A DNA stretch of 64,000 nucleotides from the NCBI GenBank assembly GCA_026397725.1, contig JAPLUI010000127.1:19920-83919 (forward strand). The letters are read 5' to 3'. Of this stretch, positions 7,842 to 15,181 are shown in pieces. The notes under the pieces were generated by a model. That model made no database searches and was not told the DNA's origin. It worked only from the letters and a program-made list of their open reading frames with translations. Source of the DNA: Verrucomicrobiota bacterium (GTDB taxonomy: Bacteria; Verrucomicrobiota; Verrucomicrobiia; Verrucomicrobiales; Akkermansiaceae). Each line of letters starts with the position of its first letter. Within the stretch, counting starts at the first letter, position 1. Position numbers and translations under genes: made by a program.

Positions 7842-9740
7842 ATGCCGAATCAACTCACTCCGGAAATCATCCTGCTGGTAGCCTTGGAAATCCCGTGCAC
7901 GCAGGACCGCGCCGCCTATCTCGACGAGGCGTGCGGGGGCGATCCGGCGCTGCGGGAAGAGGTCGAGTCGCTCATCGCCGCTCACTTTGCGGCCGAGAGT
8001 TTCATGGATTCCTTGGTCAATCCGGTCTGGCGCGAAGTTCGTAGCGAGCAGGAGGGCGACATGATCGGGCGCTACAAGCTGCTTCAGCAGATCGGGGAGG
8101 GCGGGTTCGGGACGGTCTATCTGGCCGAACAGGGCGAACCGGTGAAGCGGCAGGTGGCGCTCAAGGTGATCAAGCCGGGGATGGACTCCAAGGAAATCAT
8201 CGCGCGCTTCGAGGCGGAGCGCCAGGCGCTCGCGTTGATGAACCATCCCCACATCGCGAAGGTCTATGATGCGGGGACCACCGGGGGCGGGCGGCCCTAC
8301 TTCGTGATGGAACTGGGCGATGGGGTGCCGATCACGAAATACTGCGCCAAAAGGAACCTCGATACCAAGGAACGGCTGGAGCTTTTCACCGAGGTGTGCG
8401 CGGCAGTGCAACACGCGCACCAGAAAGGCATCATCCACCGGGACCTGAAACCGTCCAACATCCTGGTCTCGCCCCACGATGGCAAGCCGGTGGTGAAGGT
8501 GATCGACTTCGGTATCGCGAAGGCGATCGGGATGGAACTCACTGAGAAAACGGTCTTCACCCAGTTCGGTCGGATGATCGGAACGCCTCAGTACATGAGC
8601 CCGGAACAGGCGGAACTCAACGCGCTGGATGTGGACACCCGCAGCGATATCTATTCGCTAGGGGTGATCCTGTATGAGCTGCTGACGGGAATGACGCCGC
8701 TGGACGGCGAGCAGCTTCGCAGCGCGGCCTACGGCGAGATGCAGCGCCTGATCCGCGAGGTGACTCCGCCGAAGCCAAGCACCGCGCTCGCCGAATCGCT
8801 TGCGCATCCCGAGTCAGCGAGCCTTTCCCGTCCCGGAGTCTCGCCTCGCGCCCTCCGTGGTGATCTCGACTGGATCGTGCTGAAGGCTCTCGAAAAGGAT
8901 CCCGGTCGCCGCTACGAGTCCGCAGGGGCGATGGCGGAAGATCTGGTCCGCTTTCTCCAACATAAGCCGGTTGAGGCCCGTCCACCGAGCATGACTTATC
9001 TTATGCTGCGCTTCACCCGCCGCCATCGCGGGCCGGTTTTTGCAGGGGCGGCGCTGTTGCTGGCGCTGGTGTTGGGTGCGGTGGGAACTTCGATCGGCAT
9101 GAAGCGGGCGCTCGACGCCAAGGAGGAGTTGATTGGGAAGAACGAGGAGCTGGACCGGCAGAAACTGGTGCTCGTCGATTACAAAGAGCGTCTGGCCGGT
9201 CTGCTTGAATCGAACCAGAAGATGTTGGGCGAGATCAGCAAGATGAGCACCAGCGAAGCGCGGCTGCCCACGGAGTTCGAGGCGCTCCGGAAGGAGAACC
9301 AAGCCCTGCTGGACAAGGTCGGCAACGAGTCGGCGAATCAGGAACGCTACGCGGAGGAAATCGAGAGGCTTCAACTGGCAAACGCGCGACTGGAAAAGTT
9401 GGTGATGGAATCCAAAGACACCGATGCGGCTGTCGAATGGGTGCGCGTTAGGCTTTTCGAAGACCGCATCACTTCCCTGACCGCGAACGAACGCGGACAG
9501 TTCTACCTCAACGGAAAACTGGTCCCCTTTCCCACGCTGCTCAAAGCCTTCGCCGCACCGCCTGACGATGATACCCAAGGGAGAAACCCGCCACGCCGGC
9601 TGATAGTGACCTTGCCCGAAGGCGCGAAACCGACGGATGCCGTCTTCCATTTCCGCCTCAAACAACTCGCGGCCGCCGCCGACCAAATCGGACTCCGACA
9701 CGGGCTGTTTCCGAAGCCGGATGAAAAATCGGGCAATTGA
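7842..9740 (+). CDS. Membrane-anchored Ser/Thr protein kinase with an ExbD-like C-terminal domain
   Basis: 632 residues. An N-terminal segment (AAYLDEACGGDPALREEVES) is typical of planctomycete/verrucomicrobial kinases paired with ECF sigma factors. The kinase domain (about 74-355) has the glycine loop IGEGGFGTVY, VAIK-type lysine (QVALKVIK), catalytic HRDLKPSN near residue 198, DFGIAK, and GTPQYMSPEQA, so all catalytic motifs are intact. One membrane helix follows near 398-420 (PVFAGAALLLALVLGAVGTS). A coiled coil covers about 425-535. The last 85 residues (GQFYLNGKLVPFPTLLKAF, then LIVTLPEGAKPTD) resemble the periplasmic ExbD/TolR fold; I infer this from pattern only. The kinase faces the cytoplasm and the coiled coil and C-domain the periplasm. 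Substrates are unknown. Confidence 0.88.
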   Translation: MPNQLTPEIILLVALEIPCTQDRAAYLDEACGGDPALREEVESLIAAHFAAESFMDSLVNPVWREVRSEQEGDMIGRYKLLQQIGEGGFGTVYLAEQGEPVKRQVALKVIKPGMDSKEIIARFEAERQALALMNHPHIAKVYDAGTTGGGRPYFVMELGDGVPITKYCAKRNLDTKERLELFTEVCAAVQHAHQKGIIHRDLKPSNILVSPHDGKPVVKVIDFGIAKAIGMELTEKTVFTQFGRMIGTPQYMSPEQAELNALDVDTRSDIYSLGVILYELLTGMTPLDGEQLRSAAYGEMQRLIREVTPPKPSTALAESLAHPESASLSRPGVSPRALRGDLDWIVLKALEKDPGRRYESAGAMAEDLVRFLQHKPVEARPPSMTYLMLRFTRRHRGPVFAGAALLLALVLGAVGTSIGMKRALDAKEELIGKNEELDRQKLVLVDYKERLAGLLESNQKMLGEISKMSTSEARLPTEFEALRKENQALLDKVGNESANQERYAEEIERLQLANARLEKLVMESKDTDAAVEWVRVRLFEDRITSLTANERGQFYLNGKLVPFPTLLKAFAAPPDDDTQGRNPPRRLIVTLPEGAKPTDAVFHFRLKQLAAAADQIGLRHGLFPKPDEKSGN

Positions 9741-9789
9741 CCCGAGCGAACGCCGGGCTCCCAGGCCGTTCGACTGCCCCCGGCGGAAG

Positions 9790-9812
9790 AATTTCGAGGA
9801 TCGAAATTTTTT
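9790..9812 (+). terminator. Intrinsic terminator after the Ser/Thr kinase gene
   Basis: Perfect 8-bp stem AATTTCGA, loop GGA, TCGAAATT, running into a T-tract (9807-9812). It starts 50 bp after the kinase stop. This is the clearest rho-independent terminator on the plus strand here. Confidence 0.75.
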
Positions 9813-9948
9813 CTGATCCCTTTGGCGGAGGAATTCCGCATTTGCTGGGGGACAGGTGATGTCATTCCGACCCGCCAACTGACAATCCGGTCATGGCGGG
9901 CTGGCAAGGGCACTCCTTTCAAACCAACCAACCAAACCAACCAAACAA

Positions 9949-10407
9949 ATGAAACCAATCACACTCCTACTCGCATCACTGTTCGCCACTGCCGCACTCG
10001 CTCTCGCCGAGGGGGTTCCAGTGGATCGAAAGACTGAAAAGGCAGCCGATACCCCGGAATACACGGGGCCGGATGACTGGCCGGCCATGATGGCGCACGT
10101 GGAACTGCAGAATGCCGGACTGATCAATAACGACGACGTCGTTTCCAGCCCACCAAAGGTGATTCGGATTGCTTCGGAGAAAATTGGCGAAGACCTTTAT
10201 CGGCAGGTTCACCTTATTACATTCAAGCGAAAGTCAGGACAGATCCTGAAGGTCATGACAGTCAACAATGTTTCGAGCGTTGAAAGCTCGAAGAGCGCAG
10301 TGGATGTGTACATCATCAGTGCGAAGTACAGTACCAACTCGCTTAAGGTGGAATCGTATGACAAGGCCACAGAGCCACCGGTAAAGCCCAAGGCTGATTC
10401 AAAGTAA
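9949..10407 (+). CDS. Small secreted protein of unknown function
   Basis: 152 residues with a signal peptide (MKPITLLLASLFATAALALA, cleaved near AEG). The mature part begins with a charged, proline-containing stretch, then a hydrophilic alpha/beta-looking domain (HLITFKRKSGQILKVMTVNN) and a Lys/Pro-rich tail. I recognise no family. The leader just before the start is a short AACC-type repeat rather than a ribosome binding site. It stands alone between the kinase terminator and a mobile-remnant region; codon use fits its neighbours. Confidence 0.6.
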   Translation: MKPITLLLASLFATAALALAEGVPVDRKTEKAADTPEYTGPDDWPAMMAHVELQNAGLINNDDVVSSPPKVIRIASEKIGEDLYRQVHLITFKRKSGQILKVMTVNNVSSVESSKSAVDVYIISAKYSTNSLKVESYDKATEPPVKPKADSK

Positions 10408-10430
10408 GCGCGGCCCAAGGCGGGCGTTTC

Positions 10431-10478
10431 CCCGGCCATCCGGACCGACCACCGGTTCTTTCAACGGCCGTCACCCCA
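10431..10478 (+). repeat. Dispersed boundary repeat, copy 1
   Basis: Contains the degenerate core ATCCGGACCGACCACCGGTT and then CAACGGCCGTCACCCC. It overlaps the 3' end of the minus-strand remnant ending at 10471: the stop codon of that frame (TCA on the plus strand) belongs to the repeat. Confidence 0.6.
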
Positions 10479-10511
10479 TCCACATCTCCAAATCCGCCAT
10501 TGCGGCCCTGA
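10471..10511. repeat. Left copy of a 41-bp direct repeat flanking the AlbA-type gene
   Basis: Starts TCACCCCATCCACATCTCCA; differs from the right copy (13313-13353) at one position. In both copies the first three bases are the stop codon of the minus-strand ATPase-like frame. Confidence 0.8.
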
Positions 10512-10800
10512 CGTTGCCCTTGGCCCCTTCCGCGATCTGGCGGGTGATGGCGATGGGAGCGCCCCAGCGCCGGGCGAGGAATGCCGCGAGAACCTCGTTT
10601 TCCGGTGGCTGGAGGCGGACCGATTGGAAGCGGGTCTGGAAGCGTCCCGTTAGGCTGGTCACGTCGAGGTTGGTGGTGCCGAGGAACGCGTGACCCGGTC
10701 TCATGCGGTCGATCATCGCAAATCGCTTCAGAAATTCCCCTTGGCATTGAGGAAAGCGTGGGTATAATTGCCCCCGAAAGGAACCAACACTATGAATCAC
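10471..10800 (-). pseudogene. C-terminal remnant of an AAA-type ATPase-like protein
   Basis: The minus-strand frame ends in NVRAAMADLEMWMG and contains TSLTGRFQTRF, a segment that resembles the sensor/arginine-finger part of AAA ATPases, followed by a small helical lid (PPENEVLAAFLARRWGAPIA). No Walker motifs are present, so at least the first half of the protein is missing. The last 41 bp recur at 13313-13353. I infer a decayed mobile-element or accessory ATPase; the family name is uncertain. Confidence 0.5.
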
Positions 10801-11039
10801 GGTCCAATTCTACTTCCCGATCCTTCGTTCCCGTACCGAGCGAGGGCTTCTGACAATTCGTTCTTTCGGCATGGCAGCTTTACCTCGGCGACTCACTCCC
10901 GAACTCTGATACGCGCTTTGGACTTATTATGCGCGGGTACCCCAAGGGCGACTTCCTAGGGGCGGATAGGTTGGTTTCCGAACAAACGTACCCACGAAGG
11001 GAGGTCGGTTCGAATATTTGCCACAATCGTGATATCCCG

Positions 11040-13043
11040 ATGAACCCCAAAATAGATCTTAGCCAACTAGCCAGCCGAGAAAGCGAGCAGGTCGAGTGGA
11101 AGAAGAATGTTGCCGATATCGACAATGTTCTGAGAACCATCTCAGCCTTCGCCAATGATTTTCAGAACCTCGGTGGAGGTTATGTGGTCTGTGGTGCCGA
11201 GGAAGTAAAGGACGAACACGGTTTCCCCAAAGTAGAATTTCCCGGCATTACTTCGGCTAGGTTCAAGGAAATTGAGAATAAAGTTCTTGCGGATTGCAGA
11301 GCGAAAATTGATCCGGAGCTTGCCCCGATTGTCGAGGAACTTCCCGGCACTGAGGAAGGTCATCGGGTACTCGTATTCATTGTTCCTGCCAGCAACAACG
11401 CCCATTGCTACAGGGCCTCAGGCAAGGATGCCTCTACCTATTTTGTCCGGGTAAGTCGTGAAACAATCGAGGCAAGAAACGGTGTGCTGAGGGAACTCTT
11501 AGTTCGTAAGGGAGCGCAGGAACCTTGGGATCGCAGGCCCAATTCACACGCCACACTGGCTGACATTGATCTCCTGGTCTTCCGTGAGGTTCTGCAACAG
11601 ACAGGTAGTTGGAATCCTTCCCTTGGAGTCGACGACTACTTCGAGGAGAGGATGCGTCTTTCCGCCTTGGTGCCATCCCTTGGAGCGCGCAAGATGCTAG
11701 ACAAGGAAATACGCCCCAGGAATTTTGCGCTGATCCTCTTTGGTCGCGAACCGACGCGCTTATTTCCAGGGGCTTTCACCAAAGTCTCGTTTTATCCCGG
11801 AAAGGACCGCAGCGAACCTACATCAGAGAGGAAGGAACTTTTCGGGTCGGTGGTCGAACAAGCCAGAAATGCATTGGATCTACTAAGAACACACTCATCT
11901 ACGGCTTTTGACAAGGAGTCAGCTGAGCCGAATGCGGTGAAATATCCCGAGCGTGCGTTACAGGAGGCAGTAGTTAATGCAATCGCCCACCGTGACTATG
12001 AGATCGACGAGCCAACCAGCATAACCATTTTCGCGGACAGGGTCGAGATTCGCTCTCCCGGCGGACTCCCTCGCACGGTGGATCGAAATAAATTTCTTGC
12101 GGGGACGGCTTCGCCATCCTGGCGCAATCAGTCATTGGCCTATTTCTTAAACAAACTTCAGCTCGCACAAGCAGAGGGACAGGGAATTCCTACGATTCTG
12201 AGGACGATGAAACAACTGGGATCGCCAGATCCCATGTTCGAGCTTGAAGAAAGTGCCGTCACCTGCGTTTTGCCTGCGCATCCGCGGCACGAGATGATGC
12301 GCCACGTAGTTGAGATTGCAAGGCTCCTCGTGCAACAGGATGTTGAGCAAGCGGAGGCAAAGCTTGTTCCTCTTTTGGAATTGAATCCAGCTTCGCCCCA
12401 GTTACTGGAGCTTCTGGCTCAGATTGCATTCACCAAACAACGGCCGGAGTGGATATCGACGTTTATTTCGCGGCACGGACTGAGGCCCAATGATTTGCCC
12501 TCCGGCACGGTATTCCAATTGGCAGAGGCTCTACAACAATCGCTTAAGCCAGGCGACGCTGAACTTGCCAAACAATGGCTGCAAGCCGTAGCCCAACGGT
12601 CGCTCCAAGCCGATGAGGTGCGTCGTGTGACTGTCGCATTGCGGAAAATCGGTCGTGACGAGGAGGCCGTTCAAGTGATATCACGATTTATCGGCGCGGC
12701 TGAATCTCCGCTTGCAATTCCCTCTGCCCTTTACGACGTAAGAGCTCGCGCCAAGATTGACCTCGCAAAGAAGTGCATGGATACAGGCAGGGGCAAAAAC
12801 GTCGCTCCCCCTCTGCGCGCGCGCGCTTGGGATCAATGCAGATGCTACCTCAACGAGGCCGAGTCCGACATCATCAAAGCTCTAGAAAGCGAGACCCATC
12901 CCAGAGAGCGCGAATATTACGAAAAAGATCTTGAGTTCGTTCTCATGATGCAACAGCAAGCGAAGCGTCCTTCTGAACGCCCACATCAGCAGCATCGGCC
13001 TAGGAGGATTCCGCCCCGCCGTCGTGAGGACGGCATGCGCTAA
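11040..13043 (+). CDS. Schlafen AlbA_2-domain ATP-binding protein with TPR-like C-terminus
   Basis: 667 residues from the ATG at 11040 (MNPKIDLSQLASRESEQVEW); an in-frame start 111 bp upstream only adds a non-conserved stretch. Residues about 8-140 are an AlbA_2/Schlafen-type domain (ESEQVEWKKN, then TISAFANDFQNLGGGYVVCG). Residues about 295-385 match the HATPase_c_4 domain usually fused to it (RALQEAVVNAIAHRDYEI and VEIRSPGGLP). The rest is helical, with TPR-like pairs (LLELNPASPQLLELLAQIAF). The family includes transcription-regulator-like and putative defence proteins. The gene is AT-richer than its neighbours and bracketed by a 41-bp direct repeat and decayed small genes, which points to acquisition. 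Its function is not known. Confidence 0.82.
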   Translation: MNPKIDLSQLASRESEQVEWKKNVADIDNVLRTISAFANDFQNLGGGYVVCGAEEVKDEHGFPKVEFPGITSARFKEIENKVLADCRAKIDPELAPIVEELPGTEEGHRVLVFIVPASNNAHCYRASGKDASTYFVRVSRETIEARNGVLRELLVRKGAQEPWDRRPNSHATLADIDLLVFREVLQQTGSWNPSLGVDDYFEERMRLSALVPSLGARKMLDKEIRPRNFALILFGREPTRLFPGAFTKVSFYPGKDRSEPTSERKELFGSVVEQARNALDLLRTHSSTAFDKESAEPNAVKYPERALQEAVVNAIAHRDYEIDEPTSITIFADRVEIRSPGGLPRTVDRNKFLAGTASPSWRNQSLAYFLNKLQLAQAEGQGIPTILRTMKQLGSPDPMFELEESAVTCVLPAHPRHEMMRHVVEIARLLVQQDVEQAEAKLVPLLELNPASPQLLELLAQIAFTKQRPEWISTFISRHGLRPNDLPSGTVFQLAEALQQSLKPGDAELAKQWLQAVAQRSLQADEVRRVTVALRKIGRDEEAVQVISRFIGAAESPLAIPSALYDVRARAKIDLAKKCMDTGRGKNVAPPLRARAWDQCRCYLNEAESDIIKALESETHPREREYYEKDLEFVLMMQQQAKRPSERPHQQHRPRRIPPRRREDGMR

Positions 13044-13137
13044 TTCGCTGATACCTTCTGTCGAACAATCTTGCGACAGGATTCCACATCCGCTTTCTCA
13101 ATCAAAGGGCGCCAATGAACTTGGTCGGGTTGCCGAT

Positions 13138-13312
13138 AGAGTGCCGCATTGCCTTAGGCGGCATCACCGGCCTCCTTGCTGCCGCGCATCTGCATCAGCA
13201 TCTCGGCGATGGCTACCGCGTTCTTCAGAAAGACGATCTCACCAGCAGCTCACCATCGACATACACGGCCAATGGAGGGTGTGATAAGTTGCACGCGTAA
13301 TAATCAAGAGTT
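13138..13312 (-). pseudogene. Frameshifted copy of a small YVDGELL-type protein
   Basis: Read on the minus strand across at least two frameshifts, it gives [10 protein letters not shown], then VAIAEMLMQMRGSKEAGDAA and a stop. This matches the better-preserved frame at 13960-14111. It directly follows the 3' end of a second ATPase-like fragment (13313-13353), so the original gene order was ATPase-like, then small protein. Function unknown. Confidence 0.5.
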
Positions 13313-13353
13313 TCACCCCATCCACATCTCCAAATCCGCCATCGCGGCCCTGA
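13313..13353. repeat. Right copy of the 41-bp direct repeat
   Basis: Same sequence as 10471-10511 with one substitution (C for T at the 31st base). It encodes the last residues of the ATPase-like frame (MADLEMWMG) on the minus strand and is followed by the small-protein remnant; the left copy lacks this neighbour. Confidence 0.8.
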
Positions 13354-13569
13354 AACGTTGTTCCAACCCAAGGACTCCTCAGTAGGCAAGCGAGCGTGTC
13401 CACTCGCGGGCAACGTCCAGGCCGACTTCCCGACCGTTCACGTCCTTGATGGCGGCGGGGTGGCTGGCAAGCGTGCGGGCGAAGAGAAAGCGAAACGCAG
13501 AACCGAGCGGAGCGAGATAGACTTGAGCGAAGCGAAAGCCCCGCAGGGGGACCGCCGGAGGGCGGGATC

Positions 13570-13835
13570 AACCGCGGAGGTTGCGGAGAGAAGCGCGGAG
13601 TTTCTTGGGTTGTTACTACTCATTCCTTGAATGAGGTTGGACTAACCACAAAGAACACAAAGGTCACAGAGAATATCCTCCAAGCTTCCTTTTTGTGCTC
13701 TCTGTGCTCTTTGTGGTTAAACCCAAATGATTCAGCCATAAACTCCGCATTACCTGATTAGTCTGCCAGAAAACCACAGTTCCCTATTTCCACTCAGCGT
13801 CTATCTCAGCGTCCTCCGCATCTCCGCGTTTCGCT
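13570..13835. repeat. Nested quasi-periodic inverted-repeat element
   Basis: Outer arms: ACCGCGGAGGTTGCGGAGAG at 13570-13605 against the reverse complement of CGTCCTCCGCATCTCCGCGT at 13794-13835. Inner arms: TAACCACAAAGAACACAAAG at 13643-13672 and its imperfect complement TGTGCTCTTTGTGGTTA ending at 13719. Each arm is a loose 9-11-base periodic string. No gene is recognisable in 13354-13960 apart from this element. Confidence 0.7.
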
Positions 13836-13959
13836 TCTATCAAAATCCGCAGGGCAGGACGGGACGAAGCAGGAAGTCTGCAACCTAAGCACAGGCCAAG
13901 CTCTGGCATCACGCCCACGGGGGAAAAGTGCGACGGTCATAGACGCGCCGCTACAGGCC

Positions 13960-14111
13960 GCGGCATCACCGGCCTCCTTTCGGCTGTGCATGCTCAGGAG
14001 CAGGTCGGCGATTGCCGCCGCGCCCTTGCGATAGACGACCACGGCGAGCAGTTCCCCATCGACATACACGGCCCAGAACCGGGTGTGGCGGTATTTGCGG
14101 ATTTCGATCAT
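13960..14111 (-). CDS. Small YVDGELL-type protein, degraded 3' end
   Basis: From ATG at 14111 the minus strand reads [20 protein letters not shown], then [20 protein letters not shown] and [12 protein letters not shown]. The frameshifted copy at 13138-13312 ends at KEAGDAA plus stop; here the stop is lost and the frame runs on to 13806 through unrelated sequence. Its start overlaps the stop of the next upstream small frame by ATGA, so the two were once an operon. A compact alpha/beta protein of about 50 residues is likely; I know no function for it. Confidence 0.5.
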
Positions 14112-14233
14112 GCCGCCCATCCTTCCCGTTTGGCACGCGCTTTCAGTTCGCGGAGCCCGATGCCGTATTTGTCAGCAATCTTCTTGCCATGCCCGAACGG
14201 TGGGGTATTCTTGCCGGCGATGAACCACCCCAT
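14108..14233 (-). CDS. Short 3' fragment of an upstream gene in the same small operon
   Basis: 41 codons, [20 protein letters not shown] then [20 protein letters not shown]. It stops exactly where the boundary repeat (14230-14297) starts, so the 5' part of the gene appears to have been cut off there. The Lys/Arg-rich end with [15 protein letters not shown] is reminiscent of a DNA-binding helix, but no family can be named. Confidence 0.35.
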   Translation of the reverse strand: MGWFIAGKNTPPFGHGKKIADKYGIGLRELKARAKREGWAA

Positions 14234-14297
14234 GAATCCCGAATCCGCCATTGTTCCCTCCGGGCCGGCCACCAGCCCTTGCAGCGGCCTTCACCCC
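14230..14297 (+). repeat. Dispersed boundary repeat, copy 2
   Basis: Begins CCATGAATCCCGAATCCGCC, a segment shared with the copy at 21410, then CCTCCGGGCCGGCCACCAGC and GCAGCGGCCTTCACCCC. To its left lies the truncated small gene; to its right starts the sialate O-acetylesterase remnant. Confidence 0.7.
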
Positions 14298-14360
14298 GCG
14301 AGCGAATGCTTCACAGTCGTCCGCCGTGTATCCACCGCGGGCAGAACCAGAAGCCTTGCG

Positions 14361-14832
14361 ATGTGTTGCCACAAGTGGTTGCGAATCGCCGTGTTAGGAC
14401 TGTTAGCGGGGTGCTGGACGTCGTCCGCACCGGCGGCGGTCAAGTTACCGGCGGTGATCGGCGACAACATGGTTCTGCAACAAGGTCGGCCCGTGCCCAT
14501 CTGGGGTTGGGCCGACATCCGACATCTACAAGTCGATGACCGTTGAGGGAAACAAGATTCGGCTGCAATTCGATCATGTCGGCGGCGGGCTGGTCGCCTC
14601 CGACGGCAAGCCGCTGGTGGAGTTCACCATTGCCGGAGCCGACCAGAAGTTCGTGCCCGCCAAGGCCGAAATCGACGGCGCCGCGGTCGTCGTCTCCGGC
14701 GACGGGGTAACCGCACCGGTCGCTGTGCGCTACGCCTGGCAGGAAACCGCGCAGCCCAATCTGGCTAACAAAGAGAGCCTGCCTTCCTCGCCGTTCCGCA
14801 CCGACACCTGGAAATGCGTGACGGAGAAATAG
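14361..14832 (+). pseudogene. Sialate O-acetylesterase with its catalytic core deleted
   Basis: The first part (14361-14519) encodes a signal peptide and the N-terminal jelly-roll start ([20 protein letters not shown], then PIWGWAD), as in intact enzymes such as 23488-25005. The sequence then jumps, out of frame, to the C-terminal domain ([20 protein letters not shown], then VEFTIAGADQKFVPAKAEID) and ends at 14832. About 350-400 residues, including the GQSNM serine and the catalytic histidine region, are gone. At the junction the seven bases CGACATC occur twice in tandem (14513-14519 and 14520-14526), as expected of deletion at short homology. Non-functional. Confidence 0.8.
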
Positions 14833-15003
14833 CAGGCCTGGCACACTTCGTTGCCGGTGGCGTGGCCGTTGAAGATGATGCGACCTGCCATAGGAATTAG
14901 CCGCCAAAGAACCCACAGGCGAAGTGTTTTCTTGGCTGTCCAACCTCAGACTGCCGTAGTAGTTTCCCGCTTTTTGGGATTACCCTAGAAAGGAAAATGA
15001 GAA

Positions 15004-15140
15004 ACCACGGATTACACGGATTTAACGGATTAAGAATGAGTTATGGCTTTCATGGCATTAACCTGTTGAGTGACTGGATATTTTGATAGAACACAGACAT
15101 ATTCTCCGTGTAATCCGCTAAAATCCGTGTAATCCGTGGT
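15004..15140. repeat. Quasi-periodic inverted-repeat element (ACCACGGATTACACGG family)
   Basis: Left arm 15004-15033 (ACCACGGATTACACGGATTT, then AACGGATTA); right arm 15104-15140 is its reverse complement with one inserted unit. The intervening 70 bases are AT-richer and non-coding. The whole stretch 14833-15181 holds no other gene I can support; a short minus-strand frame near 14890 (MAGRIIFNGHATGNEVC) is unrecognised. Confidence 0.7.
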
Positions 15141-15181
15141 AAGGAATGCCGCTTTCCCCAATTCCATTTTCCTTTGTAGGA

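Noticed and set aside
9925..9955. AACCAACC-type run as a slippage (phase-variation) switch
   Set aside because: The units are imperfect and lie upstream of the start codon; too few exact copies to support a switch.
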